From assembly GCA_020832725.1 (NCBI GenBank), contig JAFIEC010000357.1:1-10764 (forward strand): a DNA stretch of 10,764 nucleotides, written 5' to 3'. The translations under genes and the position numbers were made by a program. This DNA is from Paracoccaceae bacterium (GTDB taxonomy: Bacteria; Pseudomonadota; Alphaproteobacteria; Rhodobacterales; Rhodobacteraceae). Below, piece after piece: positions 1 through 7,217 of the stretch; positions within the stretch are counted from its first letter, which is position 1, and each line of letters starts with the position of its first letter. The notes beneath the pieces were generated by a model that saw only the letters and a list, made by a program, of their open reading frames with translations, ran no database searches and was not told the origin of the DNA.

Positions 1-207
1 CTTGGTGACAAGGTGCCTTGCAGGCCCGTCCTCGCGGATGGTCTGGCCGTTCGACTGGCGCCGTCGCAGCATCTCGATCATCGGTCGGCCAAAGACAAAG
101 CCGAAGAACAGCGCCGTCATGAACGCCGCCCCCGCGCGGAAGGTGATATAGCGGAAAAGGTTGAACACCCCTCCGCCATCGGAGAGTTCAGAGAGAAAGA
201 AGAGCAT
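1..207 (-). CDS. mraY: MraY, phospho-MurNAc-pentapeptide transferase (N-terminal 69 codons; continues past left edge)
   Basis: MraY is the integral membrane enzyme that transfers phospho-MurNAc-pentapeptide from UDP to undecaprenyl phosphate, forming lipid I. Translating the reverse complement from the ATG at 207-205 gives MLFFLSELSDGGGVFNLFRY, then a hydrophobic stretch (about residues 28-42, AAFMTALFFGFVFG) that would be the first membrane helix. Next comes NGQTIREDGP, corresponding to the conserved GQ-x-(I/V)-R-x-DGP stretch before the family's GTPTMGG motif, which lies beyond the window. The start codon shares one base with the murF stop (TGATG), so translational coupling is likely; only a weak AGGA lies upstream. 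The frame is open to the left edge, so the gene is cut by the window and not broken. Position directly after murF is the usual dcw order and supports the call. Confidence 0.9.
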   Translation of the reverse strand, partial: MLFFLSELSDGGGVFNLFRYITFRAGAAFMTALFFGFVFGRPMIEMLRRRQSNGQTIREDGPARHLVTK

Positions 208-1661
208 CAGCGCGCGTCCTGTGCTTCGGGCTCCGCCGCTTGGCCCAGATTCCGGATGGCGTCAACCGCACGCGCCACCCGGCTGCCCTTGGACCCCTTC
301 ACCAGCACCACGTCGCCCGCATGCAGCAGGTGGCGCAGTCGCGGCAGGATGTCCTCGACCGAAGGATGGGCCTCGCCGCGGATGCGCGGGGGCAGGGCCG
401 CATGCAGATGCGCCATGCGCGGCCCCACGCAATGGACGACCTGCAGGCCGCTCATGGCCGGGTCGCGGGCGAGGGCCGCATGCAGGGTGGCCTCGTCGGG
501 CCCCAGCTCCAGCATGTCGCCCAGAATCGCCACGCGCCGCCCGCGTCCGGGCGCAACGCCCCCCGACCCCAACGGATGGGCGGCCAGCATCGTCAGCGCG
601 GCCAGCATCGAGGCGGGATTGGCGTTGAAGGCGTCGTCGATCAGGTCGATCCACAGGTCGTCCACCGGATCGAGCAGGATGCGATGCCGCGCCCCCCGTC
701 CCTCGGGCGGGGCCCAGCGTGCCAGATCGAGGGCCGCGCGCACCGCGTCGCCCCCGGCCTCATGCACGGCCGCCAGAGTGGCAAGCGCCCCCCGCGCGAA
801 ATGCGCCCCCGGCGCGCCCAGCTTGAACAGAAGCGGCCCCACCGGCGTGGCCGCGCGCAGGCTCAGCCCGTCGTGACGGGCGTGCACCTCTTCCAGCCGC
901 CAGTCGCATCCGGGTGCCGCGCCGAAGCGGACCACCCGGGCGCCGGCCCTTTCGGCCGCAGCCAGCAGGATCGGCGTCGTGGGCAGATCCCCCGGCACCA
1001 GCGCCACCCCCCCGGGGACAAGGCCCGCGTAGATGTCGCCCTTTTCCTCGGCGATGGCCTCGATGCTGCCCAGCGCCTCCAGATGCGCAGGCGCGATGGT
1101 GGTGACCAGCGCCACATGGGGCCGGACCAGCGCTGCCAGGGGGGCGATCTCGCCGCGGGCGTTCATGCCCATCTCCACCACGGCGAATTCCGCGCCAACG
1201 GGCAGACGCGCAAGTGTCAGCGGCACGCCCCAATGGTTGTTGTGACTGGCCGCCGAGGCATGGACCGATGCCTGCCCCGCCAGCACATGGGCCAGCATCT
1301 CCTTGACCGATGTCTTGCCCACCGAGCCGGTGATGCCGATCACCCGTGCCTGTGCGCGCACCCGCCCGGCCCGCCCCAGCGCGCCAAGGCCTGCCAGCGT
1401 GTCGGGCACCACCAGAAGCGGCGCATCCTCGGCCACCCCCTCGGGCCTGCGGCTGACCAGGGCCGCCGCCGCCCCCCGGGACAGGGCCGAGGCGACGAAC
1501 TCATGCCCGTCCCGCGCGGCCTCCAGCGCCACGAAGAGATCGCCCCGCCCCAGACTTCGGCTGTCGAGGGACACCCCGCCCGCAGCCCAGCCCCGCGCGC
1601 CCTCCAGCCGACCCGAGACCGCCGCCGCCGCCGCATCGGCCGTCCACAGCGGCGCGCTCAT
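207..1661 (-). CDS. murF: MurF, UDP-MurNAc-tripeptide:D-Ala-D-Ala ligase
   Basis: This 484-residue cytoplasmic Mur ligase adds D-alanyl-D-alanine to UDP-MurNAc-tripeptide, completing the pentapeptide precursor. It shows the N-terminal substrate-binding part with SLDSRSLGRGDLF (residues 31-43), then the ATP-binding P-loop ITGSVGKTS (110-118). After these come SHNNHWGVPLTL (139-150), VEMGMNARGEI (162-172) and the late DDAFNANPASM motif. These are MurF-specific and separate it from MurE next door. Length is near the upper end for the family (about 450-480). The ATG overlaps the murE stop by four bases (ATGA at 1661-1658), and its own stop overlaps the mraY start, so it sits inside a coupled operon. 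The ribosome binding site is weak, which suits reinitiation from murE. No missing catalytic motif was seen. Confidence 0.96.
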   Translation of the reverse strand: MSAPLWTADAAAAAVSGRLEGARGWAAGGVSLDSRSLGRGDLFVALEAARDGHEFVASALSRGAAAALVSRRPEGVAEDAPLLVVPDTLAGLGALGRAGRVRAQARVIGITGSVGKTSVKEMLAHVLAGQASVHASAASHNNHWGVPLTLARLPVGAEFAVVEMGMNARGEIAPLAALVRPHVALVTTIAPAHLEALGSIEAIAEEKGDIYAGLVPGGVALVPGDLPTTPILLAAAERAGARVVRFGAAPGCDWRLEEVHARHDGLSLRAATPVGPLLFKLGAPGAHFARGALATLAAVHEAGGDAVRAALDLARWAPPEGRGARHRILLDPVDDLWIDLIDDAFNANPASMLAALTMLAAHPLGSGGVAPGRGRRVAILGDMLELGPDEATLHAALARDPAMSGLQVVHCVGPRMAHLHAALPPRIRGEAHPSVEDILPRLRHLLHAGDVVLVKGSKGSRVARAVDAIRNLGQAAEPEAQDAR

Positions 1662-3184
1662 GCGCCCGATCCGTCAAGGGCCGCAACCGCGACGCTGGCC
1701 TGCTCGGCATCGTCGAAGGGAAAGACATCGCCGCCCACGATCTGGCCCGTCTCATGGCCCTTGCCCGCGATCAGCAGCGCATCGCCGGGCCCCAGCGCAT
1801 CCACACCGCGCAGAATCGCCTCGGCCCTGTCCGCCACCTCGGTGGCGCCGGGACAGGCGGCCATGATCGCGGCGCGGATCGTTGCCGGGTCTTCCGAGCG
1901 GGGGTTGTCGTCGGTCACATAGATTACATCCGCCGCTTCCGCTGCCGCCTGCCCCATCAGCGGGCGCTTGCCCCGGTCGCGGTCGCCGCCCGCGCCGAAG
2001 ACCACCACCAGCCGCCCCATCACATGGGGCCGCAGCGCGGCCAGCGCCGTGGACAGCGCATCGGGCGTGTGGGCGTAATCGACAAAGACCGCCGCCCCGT
2101 TGGCCCGCCGCGCCACAAGCTGCATCCGCCCTCGGACGGTGGACAGGCGCGACAGCGCGCCAAGAACCTCGGCCACCGGATCGCCGCAGGCAATGGCAAG
2201 GCCTGCAGCGGCCAGCACGTTCTGCGCCTGAAACCCACCGATCAGCTCGAGCGTGGCATGATGGGCCTGAATGCCGAAGGACAGCCGCATCTCCTGGCCG
2301 GTGGCGTGAAAGCGCTGCGCCACCAGCCGCAGTTCGGCCGCCGGTGACTGCCCATAGCCCAGCGTCGCGATCCCGCGCGCCCGGGCGATCCGCGCCATCT
2401 CGGGCCCGCGCGGGTCGTCCATGTTGATCACCGCCGTGCCTCCATCGGGCAGGACACGGGCAAAGAGGCCCGCCTTGGCGGCGAAATAGGCGTCCATGTC
2501 ACCGTGATAATCCAGATGGTCGCGGCCGAAATTGGTGAAGGCCGCAGCCTTCAGCCGCACGCCGTCGAGGCGGCGCTGATCCAGCCCGTGGGAGGATGCC
2601 TCCATCGCGGCATGGGTGATCCCCGCATCCCAGAGGTCGCGCAACAGACGGTGAAGGGCGACAGGCTCGGGGGTTGTATGGGCCAGAGGGGCGGAATGGT
2701 CCCCTTCCACGCCGACGGTGCCGAAATTGACGGCGCGATGGCCGATGGCCGACCAGATCTGCCGGGTAAAGCTGGCGACCGAGGTCTTGCCGTTGGTGCC
2801 CGTGACGGCGGTTATGGTGCCGGGCTGGCGCCCGAACCATGCCGCTGCGGCCCGCGCCAGCACCATCCGGGGATCGTCGGCCACGATCAGCAGCACCTCG
2901 GGATGGGCCGCCAGCACCTCCCGGGCGATCGTGGCACCCGCGCGGTCGGTGAGCACGGCACCCGCACCCATGCGCAGGGCCTGTGGAATGAATTCGGCCC
3001 CGTGCATCCGGCTGCCCGGAAGCGCCGCGAACAGGTTGCCCAGCCGCACCTCGCGGCTATCGACGCAGAGCCCCGTCACCTGGAGCACGCCCACCGAACC
3101 CTGCGCATCGCCAGGGTCGGGCAGGTCAAGCTCGGACAGGCCCAGATCGAACAGGCTCAGACGGCGAAGGGGTTCGAAAGGCAT
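1658..3184 (-). CDS. murE: MurE, UDP-MurNAc-L-Ala-D-Glu:meso-diaminopimelate ligase
   Basis: This 508-residue cytoplasmic Mur ligase adds the third stem-peptide residue to UDP-MurNAc-dipeptide. Visible motifs in order are VDSREVRLGNLF (41-52), the P-loop VTGTNGKTS (127-135), TTPEP (170-174), MEASSHGLDQRRLDG (194-208), FTNFGRDHLDYHGDMDAYFAAKAGLF (216-241, with K237 as the expected carbamylated lysine in the AAKAGLF segment), VDYAHTPDAL, FGAGGDRDRGKRP, DNPR (426-429) and GKGHE. DNPR is the established signature of MurE enzymes specific for meso-diaminopimelate over lysine, consistent with a Gram-negative wall. The start is an ATG with GGAGA at 3199-3195, ten bases upstream. An 18-nt gap separates it from ftsI, and it overlaps murF by four bases. 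Confidence 0.97.
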   Translation of the reverse strand: MPFEPLRRLSLFDLGLSELDLPDPGDAQGSVGVLQVTGLCVDSREVRLGNLFAALPGSRMHGAEFIPQALRMGAGAVLTDRAGATIAREVLAAHPEVLLIVADDPRMVLARAAAAWFGRQPGTITAVTGTNGKTSVASFTRQIWSAIGHRAVNFGTVGVEGDHSAPLAHTTPEPVALHRLLRDLWDAGITHAAMEASSHGLDQRRLDGVRLKAAAFTNFGRDHLDYHGDMDAYFAAKAGLFARVLPDGGTAVINMDDPRGPEMARIARARGIATLGYGQSPAAELRLVAQRFHATGQEMRLSFGIQAHHATLELIGGFQAQNVLAAAGLAIACGDPVAEVLGALSRLSTVRGRMQLVARRANGAAVFVDYAHTPDALSTALAALRPHVMGRLVVVFGAGGDRDRGKRPLMGQAAAEAADVIYVTDDNPRSEDPATIRAAIMAACPGATEVADRAEAILRGVDALGPGDALLIAGKGHETGQIVGGDVFPFDDAEQASVAVAALDGSGA

Positions 3185-3202
3185 CGGGCGGGTGTCTCCG
3201 GT

Positions 3203-4990
3203 TCAGTGCGACCTCTGGCTTAGCGCGGAGACGCTGCTGCGGGCAATCTCCGGCTCGATCCCCAGAAGGGGCGCGATGCGGCGGATGATCTCGCCCGCGA
3301 CCGGGGCCGCCGTCCAGCCCGCAGTGCGCCGCGGCTCCGTGCCCGAGGTCTCGACCGGCTCGTCAAGCATCACCACCAGCACATAATCGGGGTCATGGGC
3401 GGGAAACGAGGTGGCGATGGTGGCGATCACCCGCTCGCGGAAATAGCCGCCCGCCGGGTTCACCTTGTCGGCGGTCCCGGTCTTGGCCCCGACCGAATAG
3501 AACGGCACCTCGGCAAAGCTGGCGGTGCCATCGGTGACGGTCCTGCGCATCATCTCGTTGATCTGAACCGATGTCGCGGGCGAAATCACGCGCCGCCCCG
3601 GGGCGGGCGGCGTCTCGCGCGACAGAAGGGTGGGCGTGACCATCGTGCCGCCGTTCACCATCGCCGCATAGGCCGTTGCCAGATGCACCGGGCTGATCGA
3701 CAGGCCATGCCCGTAGGACACGGTGATGGTGGATATCTCGGACCAGCGCTGCGGCAGCAGGGGCCGGGCGCGCGCGGCCTCGGCCAGTTCCAGAGGCAGC
3801 GGCTGGAACAGGCCCAGATCCGACAGGAAGGCCTGCTGTCGGCCCGCCCCCAGTTCCAGCGCCAGCCGCGCCGTGCCCACGTTGGAGGAGCGGGCAAAGA
3901 CATCCGTCACGCTGGCCTCGCGCCCCAGAGAGCGGAAATCGCGGATGGTGAAACGCCCCCATTGCATGGGCGTCTGGGTGTTCACCATGCTGTCGGGCCG
4001 CACCAGCCCCTCGTCGAGCGCCTGGGCGATGGGAAAGGTCTTGAGGGTCGAACCCAGCTCGTACAATCCCTGCACCGCGCGGTTGAACAGCGGGCTTTGC
4101 GAGGGATCGCCTGTTGTCGCCGGCCTTGGACGGTCATTGGGGTCGAAATCGGGGAGCGAGACGAGCGCCCGGATCTCTCCGGTGCGCGCATCCATCAGCA
4201 CGGCGGCGGCCCCGGCCGCGTTCATCAGCCGCATTCCGCCCTCGAGCACCTGGGTGACGACCCCCTGCACGGGCAGATCCAGCGAGAGCGCGACCGGAGC
4301 GCCCATCCGGGCCGGATCGCGCAGCGCCTCGTCCAGTGCCAGCTCCACCCCCGCCACGCCGATCACCTCGGCCGAACTGACCCCCTCGGTGCCAAAGCGT
4401 GTGCCACCCAGCACATGGGACGCCAGCCTGCCGTTGGGATAGAGCCGCATCTCCCGCGCCCCGAAGGCAATCCCCGGCTCGCCGATGTCATGCACCGCCT
4501 GCACCTGCTCGGGCGACAGGCGCCGCTTGAGCCAGACAAAGCGCCGATCCCCGGTGAAATCGCGCAGAAGGCGGGCCTCGTCCAGGTCGGGAAAGATCGC
4601 CACCAGCTCCCGTGCCGTCCGCTCCGGATCGATCATCTGGGGGGGATGGGCAAAGATCGCGTTGGTCACCAGATTTGTGGCCAGCAGCGCACCATTGCGA
4701 TCGGTGATGTCCGCGCGCAGGGCCGAGATGGCGGGGCCGGGCACAAAGCTTGCGCGCGGCTCGGTCCCGTCAGCCAGCGCCACCGTGCCCATGCGCAGCC
4801 CCACGGTGGCGAACAGAAGAACAAAGGCCAGACCCAGCACCAGCAGGCGCGATTCGGCCTGCATGCGGGACCGTTCGCGCAGCGCATCATTGCGCGCGCG
4901 CAGGTTTTCGCGCTCGATCGCGGCGGTGCTTTCGCCACGATCACGGGCCGACAGGATGCGCGGCAGGGGGCGCAGGGCGATCCGCTTCAT
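3203..4990 (-). CDS. ftsI: FtsI (PBP3), division-specific peptidoglycan DD-transpeptidase
   Basis: This 595-residue class B penicillin-binding protein cross-links septal peptidoglycan in the periplasm as part of the divisome with FtsW. A basic, charged cytoplasmic N-terminus is followed by one membrane segment (about residues 49-68, LLVLGLAFVLLFATVGL). Then come a PBP dimerisation/pedestal region and the transpeptidase domain. The catalytic motifs are complete: STLK at 314-317 (nucleophile S314, K317), SSN at 368-370, and KTG at 503-505. I chose the ATG at 4990-4988 although the frame stays open well upstream. It overlaps the ftsL stop as ATGA, is preceded by GGAGGT at good spacing, and gives a typical FtsI N-terminus; the upstream extension is antisense-like arginine-rich sequence inside ftsL/rsmH. 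A generic class B PBP is the only alternative, and the dcw context argues for FtsI. Confidence 0.96.
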   Translation of the reverse strand: MKRIALRPLPRILSARDRGESTAAIERENLRARNDALRERSRMQAESRLLVLGLAFVLLFATVGLRMGTVALADGTEPRASFVPGPAISALRADITDRNGALLATNLVTNAIFAHPPQMIDPERTARELVAIFPDLDEARLLRDFTGDRRFVWLKRRLSPEQVQAVHDIGEPGIAFGAREMRLYPNGRLASHVLGGTRFGTEGVSSAEVIGVAGVELALDEALRDPARMGAPVALSLDLPVQGVVTQVLEGGMRLMNAAGAAAVLMDARTGEIRALVSLPDFDPNDRPRPATTGDPSQSPLFNRAVQGLYELGSTLKTFPIAQALDEGLVRPDSMVNTQTPMQWGRFTIRDFRSLGREASVTDVFARSSNVGTARLALELGAGRQQAFLSDLGLFQPLPLELAEAARARPLLPQRWSEISTITVSYGHGLSISPVHLATAYAAMVNGGTMVTPTLLSRETPPAPGRRVISPATSVQINEMMRRTVTDGTASFAEVPFYSVGAKTGTADKVNPAGGYFRERVIATIATSFPAHDPDYVLVVMLDEPVETSGTEPRRTAGWTAAPVAGEIIRRIAPLLGIEPEIARSSVSALSQRSH

Positions 4991-5358
4991 GGGTAACCTC
5001 CGGTCTGCGCCGGGCCGCCCTGCCCTTCCAGCCCGTCCAGCGCGCCCGCCATCGGCCCGAAATCGGGGGACGGGGGCGGATAGGCGACCTCTTCGATTCG
5101 ACCGAAATGGGCCGCACCCAGCGGCATCAGGCCCAGCCGGTCGAAATTCATCTCCACAAGGTCGCGCAGCCGGTCGGGCCGGTTGAGATAGGCCCATTCG
5201 GCGCGAAAGATGCCCAGCTGCTCGCGGGTCTGGCCGATCTCGCGCTCCAGCTGCGCCACCCGGCGCAGGGCCTGCTGGGTCTCGTGGTTCTGGCCATAGG
5301 CCCAGAAGGCCAGCGCCATGACCCCCACCGCCAGCATCACATAGACAAGGCCCTTCAT
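4987..5358 (-). CDS. ftsL: FtsL, short bitopic divisome protein
   Basis: This 123-residue protein matches alphaproteobacterial FtsL, which acts with FtsB and FtsQ to activate FtsWI at the septum. It begins with a very short cytoplasmic tail and one membrane segment (residues about 3-20, GLVYVMLAVGVMALAFWAY). A likely coiled coil follows (about 24-55, heptad-like QALRRVAQLEREIGQTREQL), then AEWAYLNRPDRLRDL, which is typical of FtsL in this class. The C-terminal tail is rich in Pro and Gly. FtsL is poorly conserved, so topology and position between rsmH and ftsI carry much of the weight. The start overlaps the rsmH stop (ATGA), and a strong Shine-Dalgarno run, GGGGGGAGG at 5371-5363, lies just before it, inside rsmH. 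That run is nearly complementary to the CCTCCTCCC loops of the small RNA near 9200-9270. Confidence 0.9.
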   Translation of the reverse strand: MKGLVYVMLAVGVMALAFWAYGQNHETQQALRRVAQLEREIGQTREQLGIFRAEWAYLNRPDRLRDLVEMNFDRLGLMPLGAAHFGRIEEVAYPPPSPDFGPMAGALDGLEGQGGPAQTGGYP

Positions 5359-6386
5359 CGCACCTCCCCCCGTGCCAGCCGCGGCAGGCCCAATGCCGCG
5401 GGCGCAAGCGCGGGGGCGGGCCCCTCCAGCCGCCGCGCCACGCGCAACCGGGCCGAGCGGGCGCGCGGATTGCGTGACACTTCCTCTGCATCCGCCGTGA
5501 TGGCACGCCGGGTCACCCGTTCCAGAACCGGACGTGCCGCAGGCGCATCGGGGGCGTGTCTGCTGGCGCGGGGAGCCTCTCCGGCACGAGCCTGAAAGAA
5601 GCGCTTGACGATGCGATCCTCCAGCGAGTGGAAGGTGACCACCGCCAGCATGCCACCGGGCGCAAGCGCTGTCTCGGCGGCCAGAAGGCCTGCCACCAGC
5701 TCGGCCAGCTCGTCGTTCACCGCGATGCGCAGCGCCTGAAAGCTGCGGGTGGCGGGGTGGGCCTCTCCGGGCCGGGCGGGCGGCAGGGCAGCGGCGATCA
5801 CCTCGGCAAGCCGCGCCGTGGTCTCGATGGGCGCTGACGACCGCGCCGCCAGGATGGCCCGCGCGATCCGGCGCGAGGCCCGCTCCTCGCCATACTGGAA
5901 CAGGATGTCGGCCAGCTCGCGCTCGTCCGCGCTTGCGACGATGTCTGCCGCACTCGGGCCCTCCCCGCCCATGCGCATGTCCAGCGGGCCGTCGCGCAGG
6001 AAGGAAAAGCCGCGCTCGGCCTCGTCGATCTGCATGGAGGAAACCCCGATGTCGAGCACGACCCCCGACAGCGGCTCCGCCCCTGCGGCCCGGGCCAGCG
6101 TATCGAGCTGCGAGAACCGGCCTTCGAGCAGCACCAGACGATCAGCGTAGAGGCCCGCCCAGGCCCGCGCCCGTTCCAGCGCCTGCCGGTCGCGGTCGAT
6201 GGCGATGACACGCTCCGCCCCCGCTTCCAGCAGGGCCCGCGCATAGCCCCCTGCCCCGAAGGTGCCATCCAGCCAGACGCCCGACACAGGGGCCACCGCC
6301 GCCAGAAGCGGCTCCAGCAGAACGGGAACATGGGCGCGACCGGCCTCCGCCAGCGCGGCGGCCGGATCGGGCGTCGGGCCAGGCAT
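5355..6386 (-). CDS. rsmH: RsmH (MraW), 16S rRNA cytosine-1402 N4-methyltransferase
   Basis: This 343-residue SAM-dependent methyltransferase is expected to N4-methylate C1402 of 16S rRNA in the ribosomal P site. It shows HVPVLLEPLL (19-28), the SAM-binding LDGTFGAGGYARALLE (39-54), AIDRDRQA (62-69), VVLDIGVSSMQID (109-121) with RGFSF and GPLDMRM after it, then HPATRSFQALRIAVNDEL, VVTFHSLEDRIVKRFF and the C-terminal RNPRARSARLRV. All are characteristic of the MraW family. The frame stays open upstream across mraZ, but the ATG at 6386 gives the family's usual N-terminus, so I place the start there. No clear ribosome binding site precedes it; an in-frame TTG at 6404-6402 is a weaker alternative. 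It follows mraZ by 22 nt and overlaps ftsL by four bases. Confidence 0.95.
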   Translation of the reverse strand: MPGPTPDPAAALAEAGRAHVPVLLEPLLAAVAPVSGVWLDGTFGAGGYARALLEAGAERVIAIDRDRQALERARAWAGLYADRLVLLEGRFSQLDTLARAAGAEPLSGVVLDIGVSSMQIDEAERGFSFLRDGPLDMRMGGEGPSAADIVASADERELADILFQYGEERASRRIARAILAARSSAPIETTARLAEVIAAALPPARPGEAHPATRSFQALRIAVNDELAELVAGLLAAETALAPGGMLAVVTFHSLEDRIVKRFFQARAGEAPRASRHAPDAPAARPVLERVTRRAITADAEEVSRNPRARSARLRVARRLEGPAPALAPAALGLPRLARGEVR

Positions 6387-6408
6387 GTCGGCGGGCTTGC
6401 GCAAGGAC

Positions 6409-6909
6409 CTACTCCGTTCCCACCTGCTCGAGCAGCTCCAGCGGGTCCACATCCGGGCCCAGATCCTCATACCAGCTGTCGATCTCTGCCTGATGCGACT
6501 CGAAGGCTTCAGGCTTCCATATCTGGAAGGTATCGCCGGTGGCGATGAACAGCGCCTCCTCGCCAAGGCCGATCTTCTCGCGCAGCTTCTGCGGGAGCAC
6601 GAGGCGGCCTGTCGGGTCGACCTGGGTCTGGAGGGACTGGCCGTTGAACATCCGCTCAAGGATACGACGCGGCTTGGAGCCGCGGGGCAGGCGCGAGATG
6701 CGCTCGTCCACCTCGGCGATGGCCTGCATGGTGTAGCCTTCGAGGAACTGGCGACGATGGTCGCCGTAGACGACGACAAGGTTGGGCGCGAGACCATCGG
6801 TCCATTCGGGATCGCCCTCCTCGAGGACTCGGCGAAAGGCCGCGGGGATCGAGACCCGCCCCTTGCCGTCCACCTTGTGGACGCTTTCGCCTCGGAACCT
6901 GCGGACCAC
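6409..6909 (-). CDS. mraZ: MraZ, transcriptional regulator of the dcw cluster
   Basis: This 166-residue protein has two tandem SpoVT/AbrB-like (MraZ) repeats, each carrying the DxxxR signature: DGKGR at residues 14-18 and DPTGR at 98-102. Further family segments are RRFRGES, RVSIPAAFRRVLE, VVVYGDHRRQFLEGY, LPRGS and RLVLPQKLREKIGL. MraZ is known as a ring-forming DNA-binding repressor of its own operon. I chose the GTG at 6909-6907 because AAGGGAAG (6923-6916) lies at good spacing and the protein then starts VVRRFRGES, as in relatives. An ATG at 6936 would add nine residues but has a poorer ribosome binding site and lies inside a hairpin. It is the first gene of the cluster, preceded by a long structured leader. 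Its C-terminus (about 145-166) is an acidic tail. Confidence 0.94.
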   Translation of the reverse strand: MVRRFRGESVHKVDGKGRVSIPAAFRRVLEEGDPEWTDGLAPNLVVVYGDHRRQFLEGYTMQAIAEVDERISRLPRGSKPRRILERMFNGQSLQTQVDPTGRLVLPQKLREKIGLGEEALFIATGDTFQIWKPEAFESHQAEIDSWYEDLGPDVDPLELLEQVGTE

Positions 6910-6928
6910 GCAGCGCTTCCCTTGTTTG

Positions 6929-6943
6929 CCGGGCATTGCCCGG
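6929..6943 (-). promoter_or_regulatory. Leader hairpin just upstream of the mraZ ribosome binding site
   Basis: A perfect 7-base inverted repeat with a single central base, CCGGGCA-A-TGCCCGG on the minus strand, lies five bases before the AAGGGAAG element that I take as the mraZ ribosome binding site. As RNA it would form six GC-rich pairs with a three-base loop and would bury the alternative mraZ ATG at 6936. What is seen is only the repeat. A role in translation or RNA stability, or as a DNA operator, is inference. Confidence 0.4.
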
Positions 6944-6965
6944 TGTTCATCCAAAACGCCCCTCC

Positions 6966-7012
6966 GAAACGGAAAACGGCGGATTGAGCTGCTGCCGAAG
7001 CCCAATCCGCCG
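6966..7012 (-). terminator. Intrinsic terminator/attenuator-like hairpin inside the mraZ leader
   Basis: A perfect 10-base inverted repeat, CGGCGGATTG (7012-7003 on the minus strand) and CAATCCGCCG (6986-6977), encloses a 16-nt loop. It is followed directly by TTTTCCGTTTC. A GC-rich stem with an interrupted U-rich tail is what an intrinsic terminator with partial readthrough would look like. It lies 68 nt before the mraZ start, so transcripts from upstream would either stop here as a short RNA or continue into the dcw operon. Confidence 0.6.
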
Positions 7013-7171
7013 CCCTGTCCCGTCGTGGGCACTGTCCGGCTATGTCGCCACCTGGGGGGGGGTGTCTGCTCGCTGACACGCCGGATCTCTTCATGGATGG
7101 AAAGCGGTGCCTGTATGAAACCTCTTGGTCTTGGGGGAAGGTCTGCTGCCTCTTAATCCCGCTTCCATCGT
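6966..7171 (-). ncRNA. upsM: Candidate UpsM-like small RNA from the mraZ 5' leader
   Basis: In Rhodobacter sphaeroides the dcw cluster is reported to have an unusually long leader whose first roughly 206 nt accumulate as the sRNA UpsM, ending at a terminator before mraZ. Here the leader has the same architecture. A candidate promoter (-35 TTGATT at 7206-7201, -10-like CATATG at 7182-7177) would start transcription near 7171, and the hairpin plus U-rich tail at 7012-6966 would end it, giving about 206 nt. Inside is a small stem, GTGTC/GACAC, followed by a run of nine C (7062-7054). The name is transferred by position and layout only; I cannot align it to the reference sequence. The 5' end is inferred from a weak promoter match. 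Confidence 0.5.
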
Positions 7172-7206
7172 GAGAACATATGGCCACGGCACTTCATGGA
7201 AATCAA
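7171..7206 (-). promoter_or_regulatory. Candidate promoter of the mraZ leader/dcw operon
   Basis: On the minus strand TTGATT (7206-7201) matches four of six bases of a sigma-70 type -35 box, and CATATG (7182-7177) is a weak -10 with an 18-base spacer. A start at about 7171 would give a 262-nt leader before the mraZ GTG, close to the long leader described for the Rhodobacter dcw cluster. The -10 match is poor, so the exact promoter could lie elsewhere in this A+T-richer stretch. Confidence 0.33.
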
Positions 7207-7217
7207 CACCGCTGTAC

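Noticed and set aside
240..4996. Long plus-strand open frames opposite murF/murE and ftsI (560 and 533 codons at 240-1922 and 3395-4996)
   Set aside because: They are antisense to complete, motif-bearing genes, are rich in Arg, Gly, Pro, His and Gln, and match no family. High GC makes stop codons rare in these frames.
4991..5506. Upstream extension of the ftsI frame to 5506 (767 codons)
   Set aside because: The added 172 residues are low-complexity Arg/Gly-rich sequence out of frame with ftsL and rsmH. The ATG at 4990 has a good ribosome binding site and the ATGA overlap with ftsL.
6387..7187. Upstream extension of the rsmH frame to 7187 (610 codons)
   Set aside because: It runs out of frame through mraZ and its leader. 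RsmH homology begins after the ATG at 6386, giving the normal family length.
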